This document shows positions 43,732 to 56,045 of a stretch of 64,000 nt of DNA, piece by piece. Made by a program: the position numbers and the translations under genes. Source of the stretch: Synanceia verrucosa (taxonomy: Eukaryota > Chordata > Actinopteri > Perciformes > Synanceiidae). Location of the stretch: the NCBI GenBank assembly GCA_029721515.1, contig JAQQSB010001372.1, forward strand, positions 32,254-96,253, in the 5' to 3' direction. The number at the start of each line of letters is the position of its first letter. The first letter of the stretch is position 1. Below the pieces are notes generated by a model, which was not told the origin of the DNA, ran no database searches, and was given only the letters and a program-made list of their open reading frames with translations.

Positions 43732-45995
43732 TTGCCTTCTGCAGCTTGTCATGGTGAGTGGGCTGAAAATCAAGACAGACTGTGTTTATCTGTTTGTAAA
43801 GAGTTCAACCAAGCATCTGTTTCCATGTGTTACTCTAGAAGATCTGTGATCAAGTAGTATTATCAAAATCATTTCATGCTGTTTAATTTAACAACAGTCA
43901 AACATTATTCATGCTTACTAATATTGTTTCTCAGTTAAAATAACCACAGAAATGTTGTTACCATAGTTTGTGTATAAATAGTGAACAGAGTCATTATTAC
44001 TGACCCATTGGTTTGAGGCTGATAGCTCTGAGATTTCATTATCACCATCTTGGATTATTAGGCATTATGAGGCCTTACACTGGGAACCAAAGTGCTTACT
44101 GGTGAAAGACCCGCGTTCATACCATTTAAGTGAACCCATGATGCGTCATCAACAGAGGGTGTTGATTTGCCACCAAATGAAAACAAGGCCATACGAAAGC
44201 TTATGTCACAGCAAGGAAAATAACAATCATGGATCACATCTTTGACTACCAGCGAGCATTTGTACTCATACAAATCATTATTTATCTGCACAAAGCTATG
44301 CTCCAACATCTGCTGCCAACATATTCCACACACACATTTTCACCATGACAGACAACTAACCTGGGGTGTGTGTCCCAAAACATTTGTTGCAAACTTCCTT
44401 AGCTACTTCCTAAGTTCGAATGTTCGATCTACGGCCCAACTGTTTCCCAACAGCATCGTCCGAACAAAGCAACTTCTGATGTTTACAACTAACATAGTCT
44501 GATGTATCGTTGAGCGATGCAAGTGTTTCCCAAAAAGCTTAGTTGGAGCGATGTAAGTTGCATCGGAAAGCTGTGTTGTCACAGTTGAGGTGAAAAAGAT
44601 GCAAGTTATGTTTTAAAAACAAATGTTTGTGTAGCTCTAGAAGTTTCAGAGTACAACTTTGATAGCCTACTATGAAATAACTGTATTAAGATTTTAAATT
44701 GAAAATAAGTCATCATTAAAACACTCCAGTTGAATAAGGTAGTGTAACGTAGGCAGGAAACAGTGGGGAAGTTGGATTACTGCAGTTAAACATGCGGCAT
44801 TGAAAGGTTTATAACCATGACATTTTATTTTATCATGTTTATCATGATATTGACATTCAGCATTATTATAAAATTTAACTTGCGCATTTAAGTGGTCGGC
44901 AATTTCCTGCCACACTGTTCATTTCCCTTCTTGGTTATTGTCGGTTTACACTCTTTGTAGAGTTCCAAAAGAATGTTTTGCCCTGCACTATTGTAAAAAT
45001 CAGCCCGACTCTTCGACAATCACATGGTCTGGGCTTCTTATGTACTCCACTCACGCGCCTAACAGAAGGTTGTATAAGTGTTGCTGAAGTTAACTCCACT
45101 GAGGCTCAGCTCATGTTAAAGTTGGCGCTACTTCAAGCGAGGCTTAATCACTTCAGCGTGTGTTTAGGGAGGCTGTCGTGTTCAAGAGGGCGAATCCACT
45201 AATGCTGACTTTAATCAAATTTTGTATGAATCTTACTGATAGTATTTTAGATTAGTATTACTAAAACACACACACACAGATGCTTGTCCCAGATTTAAAT
45301 TACAAACATGTGCAAGATACTTATTCACATTAAAATAAATAACAATAATAATAATAATAATAACATATAGCAATCAATAGTTTAAATAAATAATTAATAG
45401 TTTGAATTTACGTAAAAAATAAATAACAATAATTAACAATAATCATATAAATAATAACATTTATATGTGAATTTCTCTGTGAGATGAACAAAGTATCTAT
45501 CTATCTGCTTGATCACATCTTGATGACAGTGATCATAAATTATTGGCATTTGGTTTGATGTTGTGCTGTATTTAGTGAGTGAGGATCATTACAGTCACGT
45601 TTGAAGCAGCAAAGACCAAATGTGGAAGATGAATCCATATGGAACAATTTTTGATGAATCTGTCATTTTTTTTTTAAATTGGGAAACACAGGTGTAAAAA
45701 AAAACATGTATCCACAATGATACATGAGGCCAGGATGAGAGCAGGAGGATCAGCATTTTGATGAAGACTCATTTTCAGTTTTGTTCTCTCAAAGCTCGTC
45801 AGTGAAAAATCCTTCTGTGTTTCCAGCAGAAATCCAGAACCAAGCTGTACTGTCAGTGTTGAAGCGATAATAACCAACATAGCAGTAAAATGGTTGTGGA
45901 AACACTCTGTTGGTGAGAGTGTGTGTGTCTGCCTCAGGGGTTAGAAGGTCTGTGTCACACACACAATGTTGACCTGTATCTTAATAAGATCAAAG
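43732..45995. other. Gene-free stretch
   Basis: 44365-44590 repeats the 37575-37770 element. 45270-45480 holds a short CA run and an AAT-rich microsatellite. Nothing codes. Confidence 0.45.
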
Positions 45996-46003
45996 TCCTT
46001 TGT

Positions 46004-46050
46004 GGTTCCATGTTGTGATGGGGAGCACACTGGACTTTAAATCCACTGAT
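46004..46050 (+). pseudogene. tRNA-Gln relic, 5' half
   Basis: GGTTCCATGTTGTGATGGGG and TGGACTTTAAATCCA. The anticodon loop is changed and the 3' half is lost. Confidence 0.6.
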
Positions 46051-46449
46051 ATCTTAGATCAAAGCATTCAAATCAAAGAAGTGATTATATTCACTATTAT
46101 ATTATTAATTTCACTACAATATTAAATGAATATAAATAATTAAAATGAAAAATCCATAGTCTGCTGTGTTAAATATTAGATTACTCGTGTGTACTGCTCA
46201 TGTTTAAAGACATTCATGTTTCATTTGTTAGTGAACTTTATTTTCCATATTTTAAGAATCAGCAGAAATCAGTTTTTCATATATGCAAACACAGTCAAAC
46301 TGGTATCCAATAGCAACAACAGAATCAAATAGAAACAGAGTAGAATGGAACTTTCTAAAAAACATGATGTCATTTGGAACATCCATCAAATACATGATGA
46401 CATCATGATTTCTAGAATGTTGCTGAACACCTGCACCAGGTTCAGAGTC

Positions 46450-46690
46450 AGATTTCACAGAGACAGCAGTCTGAGTGAAGTGTGGTCCTGATCACACGCT
46501 CCACCACCCTCACCACCTGCTGGAGTTTCCTTCTGTCCTCCACTGTGCAGCTGCTGAACCACACCGAGCAGCTGAACATCAGGAGGCTCTCTGTCATTGA
46601 CTGATAGAAGTTCATCAGCAGGTTTTGAGGGAGGACAGCTTGTTTTAGCTTCCTGAGGAAGTAAAGTCTCTGTTGGGTCTTCTCCACTTG
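46450..46690 (-). pseudogene. LINE C-terminal fragment
   Basis: The minus strand encodes KTQQRLYFLRKLKQAVLPQ, then MNFYQSMTESLLMFSCSVW and TVEDRRKLQQVVRVVERVI, the typical region after a fish LINE reverse transcriptase. It includes the segment shared with 31520-31640. 46690-46827 is the shared downstream flank. Confidence 0.8.
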
Positions 46691-46893
46691 GTGAGAGGTG
46701 TGTGGACCAGGTGAGGTCAGCTCAGATGTGGACTATATATACTGAATGAAGACAGGAAACTGTGTTTACTATCTGAAGTATGTTTAAGTCCATCATTAGT
46801 AACAATAACTATCAGACTATTGTGTAGTGTTTACTGTCTAAAAAAATATTTGTATTGACCATATTATAGACTCAGTGTCGTGACATATTTCAG

Positions 46894-46910
46894 CCACTAG
46901 GGGGGGCAGC
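46894..46910 (+). promoter_or_regulatory. CTCF-like motif
   Basis: CCACTAGGGGGGGCAGC resembles the CTCF core but has two extra G, so binding is doubtful. 46911-47245 contains nothing else recognisable. Confidence 0.2.
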
Positions 46911-47249
46911 TCCCTCTCTGTCTCTGCAGCAGCTAAACTCCACCTGTGGCTCAAACGACCAAACATTCAATTATTTTTAGAAATTTAACCTTTTACATGA
47001 CAGTTTGATAATTTGATGTCACTGTTGTTTTTTATAAAAAAACAACAAAAAAACACAAGCATTGAGTTATTTCCACAAAACAAATCTTATATTGAATATA
47101 TTTTTATGGTGTTATATTGAATATATCTCTATGACTTTCTGTGTCTTATACTGTATTTGAATTTCTCTACTTCAGTTCAAATCACCTACTGTATGTTCTC
47201 ATTAATCACAGTGAATAGCTGACTGAAGATTTGATCATGTGATGACAGG

Positions 47250-48619
47250 ATGTTCTTAATCACACCCACGCATACACACCCACATACACACACCTACATA
47301 CACACACCCACATACACACACCTACATACACACACCCACATACACACACCTACATACACACACCCACATACACACACCTACATACACACACCCACATACA
47401 CCCACGCATACACACCCCCATACACACCCACATACACACACCCACATACACCCACACACACACACCCACGCATACACACCCACATACACACACCTACATA
47501 CACACACCCACATACACCCATGCATACACACCCACATACACACACCTACATACACACACCCACATACACACACCTACATACACACACCCACACACACCCA
47601 TGCATACACACCCCCATACACACACCTACATACACACACCCACACACACCCACGCATACACACCCCACATACACACACCTACATACACACACCCACATTC
47701 ACACACCTACATACACACACTCCACACACACTCCATGCATACACACTCTACATACACACCCCTACATACACACCCCCACATACACCCACCTACATACACA
47801 CACCCACATACACCCACGCTTACACACCCCGACATTCACACTACCACATACTCCCACCTTCATACACACACCCACATACACCCACGCATACACACCCACA
47901 CACACACCCACATACACACACCTACATACACACACCCACATACACCCAAGCATACACACCCCCATACACACACCTACATACACACACCTACATACACACA
48001 CCAACAGACACACACCCACACACACCCACGCAAACACACCCACAAACACACACCTACAAACACCCACCTACATACACACTCCACACACCCACGCATACAC
48101 ACCCCCATACACACACCTACATACACACACACACACAAACACACACAAACCCACATACACACACCTACATACACACACACACACACACCCACGCATACAC
48201 ACCCCCATACACACACCTACATACACACACCCACACACACACACCCACATACACACACCCACACACACCCACGCATACACACCCACATACACACACCCAC
48301 AAACACACACACACACCCACGCAGACACACACCCATACACGCACTCCACATACACCCCACACACACCCACGCATACACACCCCCATACACACACCCACAT
48401 ACACCCACACACACCCACGCATACACACCCCATACACACACCTACATACACACACTCCACACACACCCACGCATACACACACCCACATACACACACCTAC
48501 ATAGCACCCACACACACCCACGCATACACACTCCCCATACACACACCTACATACACACACCCACATACACCCACGCATACACACCCACATACACACACAT
48601 AAAAACACACACCCACACA

Positions 48620-48656
<37 letters not shown>

Positions 48657-48735
48657 ATACACACCCACATACACACACCCACACATACACCCACGCACAC
48701 ATGCATACACACACACACACACCCACACACACAGT
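47250..48735 (+). repeat. 1.5-kb C/A-rich satellite
   Basis: Imperfect repeats of CACACCTACATACACACAC and CCCACGCATACACAC, nearly free of G on the plus strand. The 450-residue and 400-residue His/Thr/Pro/Tyr frames here, and the Cys/Val/Gly frames opposite, are products of the repeat and not genes. Confidence 0.95.
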
Positions 48736-49700
48736 GCAGCTAGGACCAGCTGGTCTGAGCGGCAGAGACGACAGAGCGTTAAATCTGTCAGTGCATTTAT
48801 AAGTGTGAAACTAATATCAGTTATTGGTACAAGTATTAAATAAGCATCACCATGGTGAAATGATTACAATAAATCATCATTTTGATCTGCCCTGTTTAGG
48901 AACACTGCTGCCTTCCACTGTTGTACAGCGCTGGCTCTGACAAGTGTGAGTTTTTACTCAGAACTTCCTGTGTTAATTTCAAAATAAAAGCCCCTGGTGT
49001 TTGTCAGTTTATAGAATCCCATTGTTAAGGCTTTTATTTTGACATAATAAAAGTATAAGAATAAAATCCCCAGTGCAGCTTGGCTGGCTTGATGTGGTAT
49101 GATGGGTTGCAGATTTGACATTGATATATTATCTATGTTAACACTGTTCAAGATAGTCATTGATGACTATCATGTTGTCATTGATTGATAAATCAATGAC
49201 AACATGATAGTCAACAAGGAACTCCAGGACATACACCAGGAGGAGGAGTTTTATTGCCCCACATTCCTGCTTTCATCCTGCCAGACACATCCAAAGCTTA
49301 ATGTGGCCTCTTCCTTTCTCCCTGCCTGGAACAGAACATTACATTAAGATTTTAATGGTTAACTATGCTTTCATTCCTCAGCTACTGTCACATAAGTATC
49401 ACTGTTACAGTGTCAAAGATCAGTCTCCACACAGATCCTCTTCCTTTTCCTCCTTCTGATAAGGACTAAATGTGACATGTGGGATTGGTTGTGGATTAAC
49501 TCTACAGACACAATCATACATAGATCTGCCTGTTGTAGTACACCTTCCTATATGCTCTGATATCATGGTTCATCTGTGTGTTTAATTTGTTGATTAATTT
49601 CGATTCAATTGGTCAAGTTTTTTCTGTGGTTTCCTACTATAGGTTGTTTGGTGTCATTTTACAGCTGAGAGAGGGAGCTTTCACATAGAGAAACTTTATT
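48736..49700. other. Gene-free stretch with one perfect hairpin
   Basis: Only the inverted repeat at 49165-49212 stands out. Confidence 0.45.
49165..49212. repeat. Perfect 21-bp hairpin
   Basis: 49165-49185 is the exact reverse complement of 49192-49212, with a 6-nt loop (TGATAA). Confidence 0.95.
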
Positions 49701-50660
49701 AAAGTAAAACACAGCAGTATTAACATCAAATAAGTTGAAAGAATATCATCTCAGTTAACTTGGTGGATGGGGAGGGACCAGTGGTCACACCCCACTGGAC
49801 CTTCAACAAAGATCATAAAAAGCCTCAGCTGGTCTGAGTGCTCTCTCTACTCTTCTTCAGTCCTTCAGTCAGTCAAGTTCTGGTCTTCATCCTCTCCACT
49901 GCATCTCTGTTCTCCCTCTCCCACATGCTGGGAGGGGGAGGGAAACAATGATGACCCAGAGACAGAGACATGCTGTCCCACCACAGGCCCAGCGCCTCGT
50001 GGCATGAAGAGCAACCTCTCCAGAATCTTCATTCTGCTCCAGATATGACTGAAAGACTCTGATTGCTGCCTCTGAATGGCCTCCTCAGGACCCAGCACCT
50101 CATGGCATGAAGAACAGCCTATCCAGAACCTTCCAACTCTGCATCCTGCCTCAAGACCATCTTGTCTCCTCTCTCTGCTCCTTTGCCCTGAAAATGTGAT
50201 CCAGCTCCTCTGCTCAGACACAGGCTGCAGAAAATGACTCCAGCCGTCATGAAAAAACTAAAAGAAGAAAAGACTGTCGACACGTTGGTGTGAATCCAGC
50301 CGACCTCCCCCACCAACAAAGAGGGGGAAGAATTGAAGTAAGGGCACAGAGACTATGCTGTGAAGAGGAGAGACAGACAGAGAGAGACTGAGATGGAGCC
50401 ATGTCAACTAGAGGACCAGAGATGACCAAAGGCTTCCAGAACTCCCCAGAGATGTCCAGAGCTGTCCAGATGTCCACCGATGCCCGAAAGAGCCACTGGT
50501 GAAGTTCAAGCCGAAGTCGCCTGCAGAGATCCAGCAGATCCAGACAGAACCTGCAGCCACTCCTCACTCCCATCCATCCAGGAACGGTGATATACTGCAT
50601 ATACATCTTACAGATATTAAAGAGTTTGATGATTAGGCAGCTAAATTAAATGGCCTGAAT
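49701..50660 (+). repeat. Dispersed repeat, inverted partner at 57.49-58.16 kb
   Basis: 50020-50660 recurs inverted at 57490-58160 (ACCTCATGGCATGA, GAGACTGAGATGGAGCCATG, AGAGTTTGATGATTAGGC and their complements). An internal direct repeat of about 100 bp (GGCATGAAGAGCAACCTCTC and GGCATGAAGAACAGCCTATC) lies at 49997 and 50103. No convincing gene. Confidence 0.6.
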
Positions 50661-51590
50661 TTAGGGTTTAATCCAGCAAACTTAATAATATTTAGTAAGA
50701 TATCAGTAAACAGCTAAACCAACTCTGAATAGTAAATTACTCACAATCTTCTCTGATGCCTCTCAAACTCTCAACTGCTGAACGCCACCAAACCTAAACC
50801 AAATTTTGTTAACAGCCTAATTCTTAATTTGGTCTAGATAACCACCACTGAATTTAACTGATCACATTGAATTAATTAATCAGATATTCATCCTTTGAAC
50901 TTTGCCTTTGTTTAATCATTCTTTCCATTTTGTCACAGTGAGTCAATGTCATGTATCTTCCATCAATCTTCCTTTATTCTAGTTTTTATTTTCTATTTTA
51001 TTATTTCTGTTAGTAGCCTGGTCATTTAGTTTGTCAAACTAATCATTTATTATTAGTTATTTTCTGTGACAGTAGTAGTCTGGTTATAGTTTGTCAAATA
51101 AACATCTAGTTTGATAAAGAAGTTGGTTATTTGATTTGTGTGTGTATATAAAGTAATTGAATCACTGTACACTAGGTCAAGAACTCTGTAGCACCCTGAG
51201 ATTAAGAGTCTCTATTAATTAATGTCAAATTCACAAGTTTTCCCTGTTTTAGCAAAACTGGGTGGCGCCCTGATAATTTCTACTATTAAAGGTAATTTTT
51301 GGGGTTATGATCAATAACTTAAAGATATTGTTCATAAATACATAATTTGATATTAATTAATGATTGACCAATCTGCTCTGCACTTTTTATGCTGTACAAG
51401 CACCATCAGCCTTAGACCATCAAAGCATGTCAGGAAGGCCAAGGTCTAGTCTGAGTCCAGCTGAACTCTCCGTGGTGCTGAAACAGGCAGCAGCTGTGGT
51501 GAGTTGAACTCTCCGTAGTGCTGAAGACTCTCAAGCCAGCCTTTGCTGTAAACATGATAGGTGTCATAATAGAGAAAAACAACACTGGAC
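50661..51590. other. AT-rich stretch, possible LTR end
   Basis: Contains AATAAACATC near 51100, TATATAAAG near 51145 and TGGCGCCCTGA at 51263, which would suit an LTR followed by a primer-binding site. No matching second LTR was found. See findings. Confidence 0.25.
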
Positions 51591-51680
51591 AATATCCATC
51601 CATCAATTTTCTACCGCTAATCCTCACATAGGGTTACGGGGGGCTGTAAGCCTATCTCAGCTGTCTTAGGGCAAACAGGT
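51590..51680 (-). mobile_element. SINE 3' tail fragment
   Basis: ATCCATCCATCAATTTTC, ACCGCTAATCCTCACATAGG and CCTATCTCAGCTGTCTTAGG are the reversed SINE tail. Confidence 0.75.
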
Positions 51681-51739
51681 ATACTATAAGTACAAAACAA
51701 ATATTCACTAAACGAGCCTATATGTCCAGATGGTGCCTG

Positions 51740-51893
51740 CCCATCTGGAGCAGAATCTGCGTGGAGTCCGCTCCACTGGCAGTCACGCTCGTGACAGCTG
51801 AGAGGCACGAGACGCAGCCGTTGACATTCTCGATAAATTGACTGACAGCTCAGCCGTTGAGGTTATTCTTCATCTTTTCAAAGTACGATCAAG
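51740..51893 (+). promoter_or_regulatory. Candidate promoter and non-coding first exon of the OB-fold-like gene
   Basis: A CpG-containing stretch ends in a donor AAG|GTAGGT (exon end 51893), 1059 bp upstream of the first coding exon in the same orientation. No start codon context. The link is inferred from position and splice signal only. Confidence 0.3.
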
Positions 51894-52772
51894 GTAGGTG
51901 AACAAGACAACACTGACCTTTCACAAAATATTTATCAATAACTGACTAAATAATCCTAATTCCAAAGTATTCTAATAAAGAAACAAAGGTTTTACAAACA
52001 CTGGCTGTAACGATAATGGCTGATATCCGATGGAAATCGCTGTGCTACACTGTAACGTTGATGTCCGGATAAACCGTTATCTTCACTGCCTTTTCAGTTA
52101 GCCACCTAATTAAGCTCAGAGCCAGTAACGATTTAGCCATGTCACTTATCGTGTTTTCAGGAGTAAATGAGTACTGCTCTCTAATTATTGACTGTGTTTC
52201 CATCAATGTTACATCTGGCCGGAAACAGCTGCGCTACACTATAACGTATGACCAATCCATCCCAGTTAAGCGTCTTTACGTTGAGCTCACTATAACGTTA
52301 TTGTTAGTTAAAACTGTGAATTAGTAGCTGTACTTTTGTTATTTTATGCTGCTACAGTAATTTTAATTTAAATATGTTTAAAAATTACAATCCTGGGGAA
52401 CCGACACCCTCCCATTATGTTAGCTTAGCAGATAACGCTAACGTCCATGGTAACGAACACCTAACGATCCTAACGGCCATCTCGATCAACGTTTCTCGCG
52501 CAACAGTAATGGCCAACTAACCTTTCCAGTACAGTCACTGACCTGTATCTTCACGGCTGATTCAAACTTAAGTGCCTTCAGTACTCCCACACCACAACAA
52601 CTTCGTCCTGCCTCGTACCGATTCCTCTGTGGTGTGGTTAATGTTACCAGAGCCACCTATTGTACCAGAGAACAACATTAACAACAATCATGATTTCAAG
52701 AGCTTTAAATTTGTGCATTTTACTTCTCATGCTGCTGAGAAAAATAAAACATGTCATGTTTGTGAACACATA

Positions 52773-52867
52773 GGAGGAGTTTGCCTTCAGGACTTTCTGC
52801 CAGAAATGTTCAGATCATGATTTGGATTCAACTAAATCCTTTCTGGCAAAAAGCCCCGAATGCAAAC
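52773..52867. repeat. Imperfect inverted repeat in intron
   Basis: GTTTGCCTTCAGGACTTTCT at 52776 pairs with the reverse complement of 52838-52867 (GTTTGCATTCGGGGC...). Probably a small MITE. Confidence 0.55.
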
Positions 52868-52952
52868 ATTTCCCATGTGCTGCTTGCTATTTAAATAGAT
52901 TGATGTTACCTTGCTCCATGTAACTGTATTTTGGTATTTCTGTATTTTCAGA

Positions 52953-55578
52953 ATGGCACTCACAGAGATCTTCGGGACCACAACAGCCCCGTACAAGCGC
53001 CTACCTGCAATCACTGTGAAGATTTTGGCCGTGAAAGAAACCCACAGGGTGAAGAAGTGGGAATTTGTTGATGGGGAGGCAAAACCAGTCACTATTTTTA
53101 CAAACAAAGTAGCAGCCATCACAGATGGCAAAAATATTGTAAAATTCACTGCATTTGAGGAGGTGGCCCAAAAAATAAAACTTGGCAAATTCTACATAAT
53201 TAAAAATTATGGGGTTAGTAATTACGGGGGGAAATCGATGCTGTCACAGCGTGATGCTGCAATTTATATAACTGCCCCATCTGAGGTGGCAGACCACCTG
53301 CCATTAGCTCTCTCAACCCTCATGGGGATGAGTTGGTCACAGTAAAGGGACTGATCACAAAAGTAAGTTTACTACTGTTAGGAAAAAGCAGGTGGTTTAT
53401 CTCTCCTTATAGGGTACTTGTGATTACTTTTCCCTTACTTCAAATGTGGATGGTACTTTCCCTAGATGCTTCCTGTACTCTACCCAGGCAAATGGTACTT
53501 GTACAAGTCTTTTCCCGTACTCTACCCCACAGGGCCCACAGGGCAAATGGTACTATGCTAGTTTCTTCCCGCACTTTACCTCTCTGGGTAGATGGTACTT
53601 ATTCTAGTTCTTCCCATACTCCACTATTTGAAAGGTACCTTGCAATCATTTCCCCTACTATAAGCAGTATTAAACTGGTAACAAGTATCTGACTCCCAAG
53701 ACGAGTTGCTCTACCATTCACCTGCTTTCCTGTGTGGTCTTAGATGAGAGGAAGAGATGACGAGGAGATCCAAAGTGAAATCACTTTTAATGATTTCAGC
53801 AAGTCAAAAGTGTAATTTACAGATCTGGGTGTTGGATCGCACAAACAAAAAACTAGATGAGGCTTGGGCTCCAAGCCCTCGCAGACAAGGCTATTTTCAA
53901 TCTTTATATAGCTGACAAGTTTCACTTTCTCACTAAGGCGTTGTCTTGGGTCTTGAGGTGTTGGATGTCATCAGTTCTTCTCTTCATTGGTTGATATTTG
54001 GTGCAAAAGGGCGTCCGAGGCGACACCTGGACCTCCAAAGTGTTATTGTGTGCCCACAGAGATATCTCCAGCCAAAGGAGATAAGGACACATTCCTGTAC
54101 TCTGTGAATCTCTGTTCTTTGTCTGAAAACCATGAAACTACTTTTACACTATTCATTATACATAATAAAGCATTTCAACATAATTTATCAGAATAAAATA
54201 GTAAACCTCACAGCTAGTAAAACAGTATATGACTGAATACATCATTGTGTGCGTATAATTAAAACAAACCATAACTAGTAAACATGTCTATACTTAAAAC
54301 AAATCACAAAAATAGCACAAGCATGACCTTTCACATCTCAACAGGGCCTATCTATCATGTTAGGGAAAACAGAACCTCTTTTTCCCGCTGTGTCAAACCT
54401 TCCTATTGTCTCCTGGAGATACATAACTGCAATGAGCACAAATCTACTGGTTACAAAATGCTTAGGAAGTGTACAGACTGAATCAACAAGAGTCTGGAGA
54501 AGAATACATTGTAATTTTACCATGCACTCTGAGTGTGTGAGACCAAGGCAGTAGGATAAGAATGATGTGACCTTAAAAAGAGAAATAAATTCCATTCTGC
54601 AGCTTTTATGTGCAGCTGAAAAACCATCATTTAAGCAACGCCTCTGGTTATATGATTTTTAAACTTAGGCTAATAAAAATATAGCTACAATCTAACAAAA
54701 TGCATACACAAAATCCTAACACTACTACCACATTCAATCCCAATTATATTTCAAAATTTGCACTGTAGGCTTCCACATAGACTTTGCACAACTGAATCTT
54801 GAATTTTTATGCCGTTTTTAAAAATGTCCTTACTGTCACATAGCTTGAATCTGTGCAGCAGCACTTTGCACCCCAAACGTCACCCGTCCCCAAGAGGGTT
54901 GCCTCCCTAAAAAAGGTAGGCAATGGATGTGTTTCTTTAAGACATAAGCTCAATTATCACAATGTTAGATTGCTGAATATCATAAAAATATTTTTTTCAC
55001 AGTCATTCAAGTGAAATATGGATCCCCCAAGCCTTGCCTCAATCACATTTTAGTAGAAACTAATCACTGCTAATGTGATGTGTTGTCATTGTAGGGGAAC
55101 TCAGAGGTGGAGATCGTGTTTTGGAGGGAGGCTAACATCGTGCCACTGAAGGTGGGTGTACCCATAAAGACGACCCACACGAGGGGGAAAAGTTCACCTC
55201 ATGGGTACACCCTCCACTCCACCTCCTTCACAGAGATCAAAGTGAGTAAATTACTGTATTTGTTGTATTGCTGGCCCCTTTAGGATTGGGCTTTTATTAG
55301 ACATCCAATAATGGGCTGGTTGAGGCACTGATTAATATGTTTATTTTTGATAGGTACTTCCATTTGTCATTAAAATCAATATAAAGGGGTACAGAGAATT
55401 GCCCAAAGGGGACATCGAGGTCCTGGATGAAGATGACTGCGCTCATCAGATATCAGCAGAAGCCTGGCACAGGACATACCCAGATGTCGACCTGACACAG
55501 GCACCACCATCAACCATCACCCTCGAGTATGAGGGAAGAAAGGCAAACCTTATAAAGGAGAAGGAGAGGGAGGAATGA
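52953..55578 (+). CDS. Spliced gene for a predicted two-OB-barrel protein, uncharacterised
   Basis: Three coding exons: 52952-53362 (acceptor TATTTTCAG, ATG at 52953, donor GTAAGT at 53363), 55095-55241 (acceptor TCATTGTAG, donor GTGAGT) and 55354-55578 (acceptor TTTGATAG, stop TGA 55576-55578). Phases agree for exons 2-4 and give about 260 residues. Exon one encodes ITVKILAVKETHRVKKWEF then KNIVKFTAFEEVAQKIKLGK and FYIIKNYGVSNYGGKS, a beta-rich pattern suggestive of an OB barrel. A second similar module runs from DELVTVKGLITK into EVEIVFWREANIVPLKVGV and YTLHSTSFTEIK. Some such proteins bind single-stranded nucleic acid; function here is not known. Odd point: exon one is 410 nt from the ATG, one short of a multiple of three. 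The frame from the ATG hits TAA at 53343-53345, while the DELVTVKG frame splices cleanly to the next exon, so a one-base loss near 53300-53320 (real or an assembly error) breaks the gene. The first intron carries an LTR. Confidence 0.65.
53376..54721 (-). mobile_element. Complete solo LTR of the endogenous-retrovirus family, copy c
   Basis: 1346 bp with perfect 8-bp terminal inverted repeats (TGTTAGGA...TCCTAACA), flanked by CTAC at 53372-53375 and 54722-54725. A TATATAAAGA box lies at about 53901-53910 on the minus strand. The left part has GGTACT-TTCCC repeats. It sits 13 bp after the donor of the OB-fold-like gene's first coding exon, antisense to it. No internal viral genes remain. Confidence 0.85.
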
Positions 55579-55659
55579 GCCTTTTTGTCCTCATATTTGA
55601 GGATGATCGAGGTCACCCCCCACCACAAGCATGTCCACACACACACACACATTCAAAGA

Positions 55660-56014
55660 AAAAATTTAATTGTAAATATGAATTAAATTGTTGAAATTAT
55701 CTAATCAGTTTTTTTAATGAGATAATCAGTTTTTATTTTTACTGCCTTAGATTTCAACTGTTGATTATTATTATTATTATTGTTATTAATATTATTAGTT
55801 GAGTCAGTTAATATTAATTGATGTTTTTTTAAATTGTAAATAATAATTAAATTGTAAAATATATGATTGTTATTTTAATGACATGTTATGATTTGTTTTT
55901 ATTATATTACTGAATTACATATATTCATTTTATTAAATTATATGATTAGTTATTTTAGTGACTGAAATTAGTTTTTACTTTATTGCCTTAGATGTCAACT
56001 GTTCACTATTATTA

Positions 56015-56045
<31 letters not shown>

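Noticed and set aside
46894..46910. CTCF site as a domain boundary
   Set aside because: The G run is two bases too long for the usual core. Kept only as a weak motif entry.
47250..48802. Open frames of 450 and 400 codons rich in His, Thr and Pro, and Cys/Val/Gly-rich frames opposite
   Set aside because: They are translations of the C/A-rich satellite, present in several frames at once, without splice signals or conserved domains.
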